64,000 nt of DNA from Ailurus styani (GCA_002007465.1 LNAC01000030.1:7622425-7686424); one strand, 5' to 3'; shown: positions 22,401-34,299, counted from the stretch's first letter. A program made the numbers and translations. Notes: generated from the sequence alone by a model not told the origin.

Positions 22401-23031
22401 TGATGTGAGCCATCTACGTGGTACAAGAAGGTGAACCCCCACTGCAAGGCACCCCCTTCCAGTTAAAAGCGGCTTACAGTTCAAATGATGTGGAACTCCA
22501 TGAGTGAAAAGAATGGGCCAGATTTGTTAAGCATTAGTCAAATTTACTCCTTCTATAAACATGCCTGGAAAGAGTTCTGAAATATTGCCAGATAAGGTCT
22601 GGCCTGTACTGTCCTTCCCCCAGGATAGATAGCCTTTGACTTTAAGACATAATGATTAATGAATCTATACCAAACCAGTGACTTAAAACAGAACTAGGTG
22701 AAGTCATAAAACAAAGAAACATGACGGGAGCTCTGTTAAAACTATGCAAGCTCCAGGAGACAAGTAATACAGATAATAAAAAAACAGGCCTCATCAGTTA
22801 GACCTTGGGAAAGTACACCAAAGTCATCTACCAAGGCTCCTTTAATCAGTAAATAAATATCCTGGTTGTGTCTTTGGTCATCCTCTGTTACAATAATATA
22901 AAAAAGGACCCCAAGCCCTGAGGTTTTTGGGAGACTCCTGGAACATCATTTGAGTCCGTCTCCTCATTCCGCATTTGCCGACGCCGTCCTTTCCTTTGGG
23001 GACCCCTGGACCTGCTGGAACTGGACTCCAG
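22401..23031 (+). mobile_element. Possible retroviral-type solo LTR
   Basis: About 630 bases with promoter-like order: CAATAATATAAAAAAGGACC (TATA-like, near 22890) followed by a GC-richer, CpG-containing segment. The 8-base sequence CAAGTAGA occurs at 22393-22400 and 23032-23039. Not assigned to a family; 8 bases is unusual for an LTR. No coding genes attached. Confidence 0.35.
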
Positions 23032-23039
23032 CAAGTAGA

Positions 23040-23574
23040 GTTGTTGACGAACAGACCTTTACTGAAGGAACGTCTAAAGGGTATGCCATCAGCAGAAGGA
23101 AATTCTTCATAGAGGGAAGAACAGAAAGGCAAGACGGAATTGTGAACAAATATGTTTCTAAATGTATAAGTAAATAAAAACAATGTCTGTATAAAGCAAT
23201 AATTATAATGCTAGTGACTAATTTAGAGAGTATAAAAACAAAATGGAAGTAAAACTGTGATTGAAAGTAACATAAACCAAGGAAGAGATGGAGTTGAAGC
23301 TTTATTTAAACTATTTTAGCCTTTTGAAAATCAAGCATTGAACTCATGAATATATAATCAGCCACCCCTCACAACCTCAGTACAGCAGCTCTTTCTGCCA
23401 ATGGGTCCTGTCCCTGTGCTTTAATAAACCACTATTTTGAAAAAAAAAATCAATCAAGCATCTTCTCTTACCTGCTGGTTGACTTTGATAGTTTACTAAC
23501 TGAGCTCTGTGCTTTTAACCAGACCCACCCTTAATCTAATTTCAACACAGGAGCAAGAGTGATCCCTTTAAAAT
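23040..23574. other. Unannotated stretch
   Basis: AT-rich and non-coding. The A run at about 23440-23450 after AATAAACCACTATTTTG could be the tail of an old retroposon, but I could not name it. Confidence 0.35.
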
Positions 23575-24010
23575 ACGTCATATCATGCTATTCCTCTGTC
23601 TGAAACCTTGTGCAGGGACCATTCCTTTCAGTGCAAAAACCAAGCAAGGTATTTACAGTGGCCTAGAAGGCTTTATGTGTTCTGGCCTCAATACCTCTCT
23701 GATCTCCCTAATATCATGCTTTCCTTGGTCAACCAGCTTTAGCCACACTGGCTCCCTGATGGGTCCAACCCCCTGCCACAGGGCCTTTGCACTGGCTGTT
23801 CATACCCTCTGCCTGAGTGCTCTTTCCCTAGATATATGCTTCGCTCAGGCTCTCACCTTTTTCAAGGCTTGGCTCAAGTTTTGCCTTTTCAATGACAGCT
23901 TTCCTACCACTATAATACAGTAATTCACCCCACCCTCCTGCTCTTCTGGTCTCCCTAACTCTGCTCTGTTTTTTCCCTCCATATCCCTTATCATTTTCTA
24001 ACATATACCT
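23575..24010 (+). repeat. L2 LINE 3' region
   Basis: GGGCCTTTGCACTGGCTGTT, CCCTCTGCCTGAGTGCTCTT and CTTTTTCAAGGCTTGGCTCA follow the L2 3' consensus order. Confidence 0.75.
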
Positions 24011-24048
24011 TACCCCACATGACTTACCTATTTATTTTGTTTTATTTG

Positions 24049-24090
24049 CCAAAGGCAAATGTTTAACAGACTGAGCCACCCAGGTGCCCC
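24049..24090 (-). repeat. Head fragment of a carnivoran SINE
   Basis: Only about 40 bases of the antisense tRNA-like head (GACTGAGCCACCCAGGTGCC) remain; the body is missing. Confidence 0.7.
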
Positions 24091-24274
24091 TGTTTTTAAA
24101 AATTTTAAGAGAACAGAACAATTTTTACAATTGATGGAACCCCTTTTCCTAAGTCAGGTAAAATCTGCATTCATATCATCTTTGCCCTCTCTTCAAGGCA
24201 GTCTGAGGAGGAGATAAAAAACCTCTCATCTAATTCAGCTCCATCATTTTAGCATCAAGAAAACAGTCCAGGGG

Positions 24275-24475
24275 GGGCGCCTGGGTGGCTCAGTGGGTTA
24301 AAGCCTCTGCCTTCGGCTCAGGTCATGATCCCAGGGTCCTGGGATCGAGGCCCGCATCAGGCTCTCTGCTCAGCGGGGAGCCTGCTTCCTCCTCTCTCCT
24401 CTCTCTGCCTGCCTCTCTGCCTACTTGTAATCCCTCTCTGTGTCGAATAAATAAATAAAAAAAAAAAAAAAGAAA
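24275..24475 (+). mobile_element. Young mustelid-type SINE with an 18-base target duplication
   Basis: Sense copy starting GGGCGCCTGGGTGGCTCAG. AAGAAAACAGTCCAGGGG lies at 24257-24274 and again at 24476-24493 without mismatch, indicating recent insertion. Confidence 0.95.
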
Positions 24476-25194
24476 AAGAAAACAGTCCAGGGGTGGGGAT
24501 GTAATCTCCTGAGGTCACCCAACAAAAGAGCAGCGGAGCTGGAACTAGATGTCATATCCCCAAATCACAAGATGAGACCCTTGCTCTGTAGGCACAGAGA
24601 TGACCCGTGCACAGAAGCAGGGAAGAGGCGTTTGCCTGAGACAGAGAGCAGTTGCCGGGTGTTGCCAGAGCCACACCAGAACCGAGACAGGAAACAGTGC
24701 CAGCTTAGTTCTCAGCTGTGGTCACGAATGAGTGACAGACAGTGCAAGGCTTTCTCAGTTCCCATGTCCCCACTCTGCCACTTCTGGAAGCTTCCTCCCT
24801 GCACCCTGCTGCCCCAGCCAAAATCCCCCTTTCCCCATATTTCCCTTAGAAAACAGCCCCCTTTCATCAGAGAATGGCTTACCCCACGCATAGTCTGGCC
24901 TAGAAGAGGGATGCCAGCGTGGTGGCTGCCAGCATGTTGAGTTTCACCCAGGTCTGGTGTGACCACTGACCTGTGGTATTATCCAAATTGGATAAGGGCA
25001 GGAAATGCGGCCTTTGGTTGGAGGGCCTAAAGAGACAACATCCGACTGCAACAGGATGCAGAGAGCAACAGGATACCCAGCTCCCTGCCTGGTTTCCCTG
25101 TGGGCAGATAGAAATATCTTCTGGAATCAGAGTATCTGGCTCCTAGACGGGCCTCCTTCCAGGGCAAGAATGGGTGTCTGAGTGTCCAGCACAG

Positions 25195-25330
25195 AGGGAG
25201 GCTCTGCAGGGTCACTAGTTCCACCCTCTGCCATGGCTGGTCATGTGACTCTGGGCAAGTCCCTTCAACTTTCTGAGCCCCTTTTCTCACATATGAAATG
25301 ACAAGGACAATACCTGTCCCATTCTCTTTG
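25195..25330 (+). repeat. MIR SINE fragment
   Basis: GTGACTCTGGGCAAGTCCCT and CTTTTCTCACATATGAAATG match the MIR core. Confidence 0.65.
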
Positions 25331-25950
25331 GAGAAAGCAATTGGCAGATGGCCTCTACCATGGCTTTTTCACTGGGTCAACTGTGATTGATGGGTCTCCA
25401 TCTTTCCCAGCTGTGCGTAAGACCTTACACCTTACATTTGTCAGGGAAGAGGTTCATATTTTTTATGCCTGTGTCAGGGGAGTTCCAAATGGTAAGAAGC
25501 ACAGAGGCAGACAAAACCATTTCGTGACTTGACTCTGTACAAAAGGACGATTGAAAGAGAACCGACCCACCAACCAAGTACCACCCCCCCCAAGAACAAT
25601 GCCAAAACCCCAGAACTACCTGACACGCTTTGCTCTGACATTATGTTGGTGCGCTCGGCGGCTAAGCTGCAGCCCGCAGCCTGCAGCCTGACTTAGGCTG
25701 AGTGTGTGGGAAGGGAAACTTCAGGTGAGGGGGTGGGGGTGGGAAGGTGCAGGGGGTTGCCCCTGGGGCATTTTCCTACCTGAACTGAAAGTGTGAAGTG
25801 AAAATGAATGCCATAGTAACCACTACCCCCAAGTTCCTGGTGTTTAAAGCCAAGGACAACCTGTGAGGTGAAAAGAACGTGACTCTCTGACTGCGGCTAC
25901 TACAACTGCAGTGAAAAGCTGAGATTAGAGGCCAGCATTTTTCTCTCTGA
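25331..25950. other. Unannotated stretch in the CNR2 upstream region
   Basis: No repeat recognised. A locally GC-rich patch (about 25645-25690) with CAGCCTGCAGCCTG repeats is followed on the minus strand by a potential donor TTCAG|GTAGGA near 25778. This is not enough to call an exon. Confidence 0.35.
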
Positions 25951-26050
25951 CTGAGAGTGGGGGGTGCGGTCCTGGGTTCCAGTTCCTGTTCTGCTACTGA
26001 GTGTCTTTGGATAGCTGCCTTCTTCTTTCTGGATCTTTCTTTTCCCTCTT

Positions 26051-26052
<2 letters not shown>

Positions 26053-26081
<29 letters not shown>

Positions 26082-26100
26082 TCCTTCCTTCCTTCCTTTT
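26053..26100. repeat. (TC)n / (TTCC)n low-complexity tract
   Basis: CT dinucleotides pass into TTCC units and then T-rich sequence, at the insertion point of the next SINE. Confidence 0.85.
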
Positions 26101-26116
26101 TTTCTTTTTTTTCTTT

Positions 26117-26319
26117 TTTTTTTAAAGATTTTATTTATTCATTTGACACAGAGAGAGAGATTACAAGTAGGCAGAGAGGCAGGCAGAGAGAGAGGAGAGA
26201 GGAGGAAGCAGGCTCCCTGCTGAGCAGACAGCCCGATGTGGGCCTCGATCCCAGGACCCTGGGATCATGACCTGAGCCGAAGGCAGCGGCTTTAACCCAC
26301 TGAGCCACCCAGGCGCCCC
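26117..26319 (-). mobile_element. Young mustelid-type SINE
   Basis: Antisense copy ending CACCCAGGCGCCCC. CCTTCCTTTTTTTCTT-type sequence occurs on both sides, so it inserted into the pyrimidine tract. Confidence 0.93.
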
Positions 26320-26353
26320 CTTCCTTTTTTTCTTGTTCTTGTTCTTCTTCTGC

Positions 26354-26530
26354 TTTAAGATTTTATTTATTTGACAGAGAGAGAGAGCACAAGCAGGGGG
26401 AGTGGCAGAGGGAGAGGGAGAAGCAGGCTCTGATGAGCAGGGAGCTCGATGTGGGGCTCTATCCCATGACCCTGAGATCATGACCTGAGCTGAGGTAGAT
26501 GCTTAAGTGACTGAGCCACCCAGGTGCCCC
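26354..26530 (-). mobile_element. Older carnivoran SINE
   Basis: Antisense copy of the caniform type (CACAAGCAGGGGGAGTGGCA) ending CACCCAGGTGCCCC, 35 bases from the previous copy. Confidence 0.88.
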
Positions 26531-26599
26531 TCTTTACTCATCTTTAAAGCAGGTGGGTAGGCTGGGTGATTTCCTAGGTCTCCTCCTGGATATTCACCA

Positions 26600-26835
26600 C
26601 ACTGAATCTCAGTGTCATAGGTTTTGCAACCAGACCTCCCTGGATTCAAATCCAGCTCTTTTCTTTATGGACTGTGTGAGGCAAGTTACTTCACCTTTCT
26701 GGGTCTCTATTTCATTCATCTGTAAACTGGGAGAAATACCACCCTTATCACATTGTTGCACAGATTAAGTAACAGAAGTTTACTAAATCTGTGGCACTGT
26801 GCCTGGTTCCCAGCACATGTCCAGTGAAAGGCAGG
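26600..26835 (+). repeat. MIR SINE, nearly full length
   Basis: TTTTGCAACCAGACCTCCCT, GGATTCAAATCCAGCTCTTT, TTCATCTGTAAACTGGGAGA and a GTGCCTGGTTCCCAGCACAT end. Confidence 0.78.
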
Positions 26836-27000
26836 AAGTGACTCAATTGAGTTAGTTTATAGGATTTTACAGGATTCTGTGCTTGAGTCTTGTCTGACCC
26901 ACACCTGAGAGCTGAGGCAGATAGAAAGTTTTTCATTTATTCTCAGCTGACACTTTGCCACCACGAAGGCCAACAATCATATTTTTTAAAAACTTGTTTG

Positions 27001-27125
27001 GAAGCATCTGGATGGCTCAGTCAGAATAGGATGTTACTCTTGGTCTCAGGGTAGTGAGTTTGAACCCCACATCAGGTGTAGAGATTACTTAAATAAATAA
27101 AACTTTAAAAAAATAAATAAAAATA
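27001..27125 (+). mobile_element. Short old carnivoran SINE
   Basis: GGAAGCATCTGGATGGCTCA head and GAGTTTGAACCCCACATCAG core, no CT-rich body, ending in AAATAAATAAAAC-type tail. Flanks AAAACTTGTTTGG and AAAACCTGTTTGA fit a target duplication. Confidence 0.8.
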
Positions 27126-27329
27126 AAAACCTGTTTGACCTACATGACTTTCTGGACCTGCTTCCCAAGCAGGCTGGGCTCTTGGTGCTGTGTCCAGCTG
27201 TAGGAAGGGAATCATGAGAGGTTCCTTCCACATTTCTTCTCCCAGTTCCCCTTGGTGCTTAATAGCACTTGGCTGCAAGTTGCAAGGAAGTTCTCTGGAG
27301 TTTTGGGCTGTAGGCTATTGTCCTTTGCC

Positions 27330-27560
27330 CAATCTTATCTATTTTTTTCAGGTTCTATATCAAGGCCACCTTCTCTGGAAAGCCTTCTCTGATTTCCCCC
27401 AAACCCTCCAGGTGGATGAAACTCATCAAGTCCTGCTGCATGAGTCACTGTCTACCTTCTATTCTTTGTATCAGTAATATTTGTCTCATCTTGCTTCTTG
27501 GACTGCGAGCTTCTAGTTTTGAGAGTAGAATCTGGGTCAGGGAGTAATGACATTTTTGTA
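27330..27560 (+). repeat. L2 LINE 3' region
   Basis: GGAAAGCCTTCTCTGATTTC and TGGACTGCGAGCTTCTAGTT resemble the L2 3' end. Confidence 0.6.
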
Positions 27561-28052
27561 TTCTAGTCCCCCTCACACTGAAACAAAATTATTTTAAATG
27601 ACAGTTTCCAAGCTAAGCTAAGCAGCCCTTATGGAGGTAGAAGTCAGCCCTGAGAAGGGAGACAATTAGATGGCCCCTGAGCCACCACTCCCTGTTCCCA
27701 AACCACGACAGACATTGCCCATTGGTCCCAGTCCTCTCATCCTGAGCCTCACCATGAGCTTCTCACCATAGCACTGCTTCCCCAGGGAACCAGACCTCTG
27801 GAAAGAGGTGGGAACCACAAACAGCAGGCCTAAAGCAGAAAGTGAACTGAAAGATTGGCCACTGTCCAGGCTCTTGACCTTGTACTCTTGACCTTGTAAA
27901 TAGACAACTATGGTGGTCATCTGAAGGGAGGGGTGGCACAAATCTAAAATCTTTCCTGTGGTATAAGTCCCAGGAGAAGTTTATTGACACGAGGCAAAAT
28001 ATGGAAATTGTCCTCAGGGAGAGAAGCAAAGGGCCGCCCAGACTGATTTCTT

Positions 28053-28274
28053 TCTCTCTCTTTTTTCTTTCTTTTAGATTTTTAAAAAATGTATTCATTT
28101 GACAGAGAGAGAGAGAGAGAGAGCAAGGACAAGCAGGGGAAGCAGCAGAGAGAGAGGGAGAAGGAGACTCCCCACTGAGCAGGGAGCCCTATGTGGGGCT
28201 CAATCCCAGGACCCTGAGATCATGACCTGAGCTGAAGGCAGACGCTTAACTGACTGAGCCACCCAGTTGTCCCC
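28053..28274 (-). mobile_element. Carnivoran SINE
   Basis: Antisense copy with (GA)n, head ending GCCACCCAGTTGTCCCC. GACTGATTTCTTT at the left and GGCTGATTTCTTT at the right mark the target site. Confidence 0.9.
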
Positions 28275-28385
28275 AAGGCTGATTTCTTTAATACATTTCT
28301 CTTTGGATTTCTAGCACTTGAGCACAGGGCCTGGCATAAAGTATGCACTTAGATATTTTTAAATCAACTTATTGAATTAATGGAT

Positions 28386-28420
28386 AAATGAATGAATGAA
28401 TGAATGAATGAATGAACAAA
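28386..28420. repeat. (AATG)n microsatellite
   Basis: About eight tandem AATG units at the end of a MIR/L2-like tail (TTATTGAATTAATGGAT). Confidence 0.9.
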
Positions 28421-28954
28421 TGTCAATTGGGGAAGAAAGCAGGCTTCTTCAGAGAGACTTTGTGTTTTCTTTTCCCTCCACTGCCAGGAAGCTCAGAACT
28501 AAATCCAATGCAAGCTGCAGTCCTGGGTCATTCAAGGTTGGTTCCTGATTCATTTCTTCTTCTTTTTTTTTTTTTCCAGTGGTTTCTAATGTTTTGCTTT
28601 TATTTCCACTGCCCTAATTCATAATATAGGCCACCTCCAGGCCTTTAAGGAAAGAATTTGTAATTTATAGAATTGGCACAAAAGATCATCATTAAGGCTG
28701 TCCTCAAACATCTAGTGGTTGGCAAAGAACCTCACTCCCCATGTGTCCATCCTGTGGGGCTGGAAGATTCCATCCCAAGTTGGCTGTCCACTCACCATTC
28801 ATCACTCCCACGCAGGAGTCTGTGGGGCCACCACCTGCGGTCTCGACACTCATTCTCCCTGGACCTTCCTTCCTCATCTGTCTGTTTCACCTCCAGCTTC
28901 CCTCCTGGGAGGAATTAAGCTAAATGGTGCCTGAGGCCTCTCCACTGTAGCAAA

Positions 28955-29165
28955 GGGCCAGGGCTTTGGAATGAAACATTGCTGGCTTCACATCCCAGCC
29001 CTGCCTTGGGTGGGCTGTGTGACCTGGGGCCAGTTCCTCAAACTCTCTGAGCTTCAGTTTCTTCATCTGTGACTGGGGAAATTATTACTACATGCATTCT
29101 TGATGTGCAGATTAAATAAGGATTTAAAACAATTAAGCAGTAAGGTGGGTGCTGAGTGAACTGTA
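28955..29165 (+). repeat. MIR SINE
   Basis: GGCTTCACATCCCAGCCCTG, GTGTGACCTGGGGCCAGTTC and CAGTTTCTTCATCTGTGACT. Confidence 0.75.
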
Positions 29166-29334
29166 GTGTGTTTGTGTGTGATGTGGTGGAAAGAAAAGGG
29201 TCCCAAGTTAGGAATCGGATGCTCAGCATTGGAACCTGGCTCTGACACCAGTTGGTTTAGGGCAAAGTCACTTTCTCTCCCTCTTCCCAGCATTGCCATC
29301 TGAAAAGAGGATCGGAGGATGTCGATGATGCTTG

Positions 29335-29480
29335 GCATTGGACTAGCACTCTCCACACATTATCTCATTTAAACCTCCAAACAACCCTGCAAAGCTGGTG
29401 TAATTATTTTCCATATTTTCCAGGTGAGGAAATTGGGGTCCAGAGATTTAAGAAACTTGATGCGGGCCCCAGGAACCAGC
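29335..29480 (-). repeat. MIR SINE, antisense
   Basis: CACATTATCTCATTTAAACC and CCAGGTGAGGAAATTGGGGT. Confidence 0.7.
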
Positions 29481-30054
29481 ACTCTTGTTTGTTCCTCTGA
29501 AGACCCAGGGTCCATCCTGTTGTTTTACATTCTTTAATTCTTGGTAATCAACTAACTGGTTTGAAATCTCCCCATAGGACAGTTTTGTTCCTTTTTTCAG
29601 CTACTTTATACTCCAGCAACTTCCCTTTTAGAGAATGAACTACAAATGCCCATATCATATTTGACGGTTTGCACAATTTTCCTGACTGTTATCTGAGGCA
29701 GGTAGCATTTCTTGAACAAACAGGTTCAGAGAAGTCACGTCACTCAAAATTTGCAGCAAGCGATGGGCAGAGCTAGGACTTGAGCCCTTGTGCTATGACA
29801 AAGTCAGGCTGGTAAAGGGACAGAATCTAAGGCAGGATCCTGCCCAGGGTGATGCCCTAACAACAAACACAGGCAATCTTTTTGGTCTTTAGCCCCAGGG
29901 GCAAATTGCATTGTTTCTCTTTCTGGCTTTTTCCTCTACTGACCAATTTCACTCAGTAATGCCTCCCTTGCTACATTAGCAGGTCTAGATTTTAGTCTTA
30001 TCTCCACCAACCTGGTGGAGTCCTTACGTCCTCACCTCCAAGGATTTGCCAGTC

Positions 30055-30290
30055 AGGGTCTTGGGCTTTGGAGTCAGATAGACCTGACTTCCAGTCCTGG
30101 CACCACCAAATGTTAGCTCTGTGCCCTCAGATGAAGTCACTACTTAATTCACTTGTTTTCTTCAGTTTCCTCATCTATAAAATGGGAGTAACAAACAGTA
30201 CACACTTCGTCAGTGGTGGTGAGGCACAAGAAAGAATTGAGTTAGCATCATGCTTAATATGGTGCCTGGCACGCAGTGAGCCCTCCATTG
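30055..30290 (+). repeat. MIR SINE
   Basis: TTTGGAGTCAGATAGACCTG, TTCCTCATCTATAAAATGGG and TGGTGCCTGGCACGCAGTGA. Confidence 0.78.
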
Positions 30291-31084
30291 GTGGCAGATT
30301 ATCTATACCTATAATATGTAGTATAGGGACAATCTATATAAAATATGCATGCATATTAGAGCTTTCTCCTCACTTCCCCAAGTTCTTCAACAGAGAAGAT
30401 CCTATTTCCATTCAGGATGTTTGGAGTTTAGGGAATGCTAGTGAATGGGAGAGAATGTTCGGGGGAGTCTGATGGATTATTAACCAGGCTGGGCTAAAGA
30501 AGTCGGCACCTCTCAGCCTGCAGTCCGGACAAGAGCTCTGGGCCAAGGAGACAGGATTCTGGTTCCAGTCTGGGGTGGAACTGATGGCTGGGTATCTTCG
30601 AGCAAAACTGTCCTCTTCTTGGTATGCCCGTCTGCACACTGATGGGTTTTTGATGATATCCTGAAGGGTCCTTCCAGCTTGAAAGCTGTGCAATTAACCA
30701 CACGGGCCAGGGTGGATGTTGTTAGGTTGTAGACAAGCTGGCGTGAGAAAGCCAGCTCAGGAAAGCCCGGAGCAGCTGTCCTCAAACCCCTCGATCTCAG
30801 CAATCCTTTCTCCTAAAAGTTACCCAGACCCTAAGGGGCTCTCGCTGAGGTAGGTTCCATCTTTTACTATTTACTGTTTTAGAAAATAAAACTGAAAATT
30901 TAAAAAATATGTTGAATGAACCTATGACATGTTAATAGAGATAACGTAGTTTTCATGAGAGTTTCTCTGGGGGAAACTTTTAATTGTTTGGCAGCTGGAT
31001 TCTCCTCTCTGCTTCTGCATTCAGCCTGTTGCCCTATGTCATTGTGGTTAAAGTACTTGAAGAAAATGAATTTGTCGCTGTCCT

Positions 31085-31465
31085 TTAGTACTTCCTTTGT
31101 GGCAGGCACTCTACGAGGCTTTTTACCTGCATTGTCTTCTTTATCTTGTAAATTGCACTTTGGGAGAGATTGTCTTATCCACCCTCCCCTTTTTTTGAGA
31201 GAGAGAGGTGGGGGGGAGGGGCAGCAGGAGAGGGAGAGAGAGAATCCCAAGCAGGCTCCATGCCCAGCACAGAGCCTGACGCAGGGCTCAATCTCCTGAC
31301 CCCAAGATCATGACCTGAGCCGAAACCAAGAGTCGGACGCTGAACCGACTGAGCCACCCAGGCACCGCTTTCTCTATTTTAAAATGAGGAAGCTGAGGCT
31401 CAGTTAGATGGATTTGCCCAAGGTCACACAGCTTGAAGGTGGCAGAGTCAGAACTCGGACCTAGG
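31085..31465 (-). repeat. MIR SINE, antisense, split by a carnivoran SINE
   Basis: The left half (TTTGTGGCAGGCACTCTACG) and right half (TTTTAAAATGAGGAAGCTGA, AGGTCACACAGCTTGAAGG) are one MIR separated by the insert at 31186-31368. Confidence 0.75.
31186..31368 (-). mobile_element. Carnivoran SINE inside a MIR
   Basis: Antisense copy of the older caniform type (CCGAAACCAAGAGTCGGACG) ending CACCCAGGCACCGC, with a shortened tail. Confidence 0.85.
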
Positions 31466-31599
31466 CCACTAGGCTGGTGGCCAGCCTGGAGGGAGGGACA
31501 TCTTTCCCATACTTTGGGCAACAATCTCTTCCCTCTCCTTTTCATCCTTTCCTCCTTGGACTGTTTGCTCCAACCACAGCCTCCAGCACCTGCATTAGC

Positions 31600-31740
31600 T
31601 GCCAGGGCATTAGAATCTCAGTGCCAAGAGAGCGGGTGCTCGTTGTTTGTTTGGGTCACTACCATATCTCAAGTGCCTGGCACACAGCCTGGCACACGGT
31701 GGCTACTAAGTAAATATTTGCCGAATGAATTGGTTGAAGG
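31600..31740 (+). repeat. L2 LINE 3' end
   Basis: CAAGTGCCTGGCACACAGCC and AGTAAATATTTGCCGAATGA are the characteristic L2 terminus. Confidence 0.65.
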
Positions 31741-32029
31741 ACTTCTCACCAATACTTGTGAAAATCCTCAAGGAGGTTGACCTCCTTCAAGATTTTCTTA
31801 AGGGGACACAACGGATCTCTTTACAGGGGGAAGGAAGGCGGATGGAGTGTACATCAGCAAGAACGGCATGCCAGGCTTAGCCTTTCAGAAGTGATTCCCA
31901 AAGGATTGATGGCGAGAGGTCTTAGGACAAGCCTTTCAGAGCCTCACTTGTAAATGGGGAAGGGTGGGATCCTGGGCGGCTGCACCTTAATAGCGTCAGC
32001 TTGGTGTGTGCCCACGGTGGCTTTGCCTG

Positions 32030-32200
32030 TGAACTTGGATAATCCTCACAATAAGCAAGGGAAGGGGGTACTGTTATCCTTGCCTCTGTTTTGCAGACAA
32101 GGAGACAGAAGCCCACAGAGATGAAGTGACTTGCCTGAGGTCATACAGAAGGGCAGAGACCAATTCGAACCCAGGCTCAGACCTGTAATCATCAGACCTT
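32030..32200 (-). repeat. MIR SINE, antisense
   Basis: TGCAGACAAGGAGACAGAAG, CTGAGGTCATACAGAAGGGC and TTCGAACCCAGGCTCAGACC. Confidence 0.72.
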
Positions 32201-32607
32201 CTGCTCCAGGTTGCTCAGTCGGATCCTACAGCTTTCTCCTGGGGACCTTGATCCTTTCTGGGGGGCTCCTTGAAGTTCTAGCGTAAGTAGCATAAGTTCC
32301 CCTGCTTCACCAGATCCCAGGGTTCAGGGTCTCAGGATGCGCTGTCTGATGACATGTGTCTTAGTTCTGTCCCAACAGGAAGCTCCCCTGTGATTCAGGG
32401 CATGTCGCTCTGATTCTCTGCCCTTCACCTTCATCTTTATAATAAGAATTAAAAGGCCTCTACCTCTCTTTCAAAGAAAACCTGCTACATAAAATTTTGA
32501 AGGCTCAGTCACAGTAAAGTCTAAATGACTGATCATAGTGCATGGATCTCCCTGACCCTGAGGGAGGCCTGCTATGGTGAAAGCTAGGTTATTGGTCACT
32601 GGGAAGG

Positions 32608-32609
<2 letters not shown>

Positions 32610-32649
<40 letters not shown>
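32610..32649. repeat. (TG)n microsatellite
   Basis: About 20 uninterrupted TG units directly abutting the tail end of the next SINE. Confidence 0.95.
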
Positions 32650-32651
<2 letters not shown>

Positions 32652-32844
32652 AAAGATCTTATTTATTTATTTGAGAGAGAGAGAGAGAGAGAGCACAAGT
32701 TGGGGGTGGGGAGGGGCAGAGGGAGAGGGAGAAGCAGACTCCCCGCCAAGCTGGGAGCCCGATGCAGGGCTGGATCCTGGTACCCTAGCTTCAGGAGTGG
32801 AGCTGAAGGCAGACGCTTAACTGACTGAGCCCCCCAGCCACCCC
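32650..32844 (-). mobile_element. Carnivoran SINE
   Basis: Antisense copy with TTATTTATTTATTTGAGAGA at the tail side and head ending GAGCCCCCCAGCCACCCC. Confidence 0.88.
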
Positions 32845-33239
32845 AGTTAGGGAGCATTGTTAAAGTCACACCTGGAAGTGGTTGGTCACCCCTTCTGACC
32901 ATGAAGTGCTCTCTGTAGGGCACAAACAAGGCCTTATAACCACGAGATGAGGACTTTTCATGAGGCCTTCTCTACACAGCAGAGAGGAGGCAAGGGTTAA
33001 AGGAGTGGCGGACCCTGGGGAATCACCTGCCGCTTCCCCCAGACTCCTCTACTTCTTCCTGGTTCCCCGGATCCTAAAGGGCAGGGTCCCTGCCCTAACC
33101 TTGATTCTGGTTCTTTCTAGTTGCAGCTGTGGGATTTGCGATTCAGACTGGTTCTCCTAGCAGGTGGGAGTGGTGGGACGACAGAGCTGTGCAGGCCAGT
33201 TTTTGAAACACAGCGGGGAGCATGACAATACTAGGAAGG

Positions 33240-33455
33240 AACACTGAATGAGCGCTTGTTGTATACCGTGTGCTGGACACCATTCTGTGCATTTGACATA
33301 TTAATTCATATATGCTGCATGACAAGCCAGCCAGGGCACGGGTAGTAGGCCCATTTTATAATTGAGGAAACTGGGACCCTTGAAGGGGCTGATTGACAGG
33401 CTCGAGGCCACTAACGTCTGGGTGGTGACAGAGCGGCTAGAGGTTGCAGGGACAG
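33240..33455 (-). repeat. MIR SINE, antisense
   Basis: GAATGAGCGCTTGTTGTATA, TTTTATAATTGAGGAAACTG and GGTGACAGAGCGGCTAGAGG. Confidence 0.65.
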
Positions 33456-33810
33456 CTGGATGCAGGCTGATGAATGAATGAAACCTGGTGTGGGCAGTCA
33501 GGCCATGGAGAGATGAGGAGAAGCCAGAGATGGGCCAGACGTCGGGGGAGGTGATGCTCACTCACACTCTGCCTACCCCTTTGTGATAGAGCGAAGTAAT
33601 GTGCACGTGTGTTTCTGTTTGCTTTGGGCCCTGGGGCAGTGAAGAGGGAAAACACGTTCCCTTTTCTGGCCTGGAATTTGGGATCCGACCCAGTGTACTG
33701 ATTCCCTCGGTATACTAACGTGCAAGGAGACCTGGATTTCCATCTCCTGCTTCTGTAAAGAGAGGTGATAAACAGGTAAGGATCAATGGAGAATAAGAAG
33801 GAAACTTACA

Positions 33811-34007
33811 GGGGCACCTGGGTGGCTCAGTCAGTTAAGTGTCTGACTTCGGCTCAGGTCATGATCTGAGGGTCCTGGGATCAAACCCGGTGTCGGCTCT
33901 CTGCTCAATGTGGAGTTTGCTTCTCCCTCTTCCCCAGCCCCTCCTTTGCTCATTCTCTCTCTCTTTCGCTCAAATAAATAAATAAAATCTAAAAGGAAAA
34001 AAAAAAG
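33811..34007 (+). mobile_element. Carnivoran SINE
   Basis: Sense copy, head GGGGCACCTGGGTGGCTCAG, CT-rich body and AAATAAATAAATAAAATCTA, followed by an A run. Confidence 0.92.
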
Positions 34008-34044
34008 GGAGGAATTGATAGACAGAGGTTTAAGAGGCACCTCC

Positions 34045-34275
34045 AAGTCACAATTGTGAGTTCTGATTCTGCCTCTCTTGTTGGATCTGTGGTCTCTTGG
34101 GCAATTGCCTCACCTCCCCGAGCCTCAGCGTTCTCATCTGTAAAATGCGGATAATGAAAGTACCTCCACTCAGGGCTGATGTGAGGAGTAAGAGGGGAAG
34201 GTGCCATGTCACAGATGCATAGCCGAGTGCCTGGCTGGCACTCAATCTACCCTCAATAAATGTTAACCATTGTGG
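34045..34275 (+). repeat. MIR SINE
   Basis: TTCTGATTCTGCCTCTCTTG, GCGTTCTCATCTGTAAAATG and CTACCCTCAATAAATGTTAA. Confidence 0.75.
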
Positions 34276-34299
34276 TTATTGTCTATGTGCTGGACTCTC

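Noticed and set aside
25645..25800. Possible CNR2 non-coding exon with a minus-strand GTAGGA donor
   Set aside because: A single weak donor and a small GC-rich patch; no matching 5'UTR sequence known to me.
26001..26270. Open frames in SINEs with a similar serine/arginine-rich translation at several sites
   Set aside because: The shared peptide arises from SINE consensus sequence, not from a protein family.
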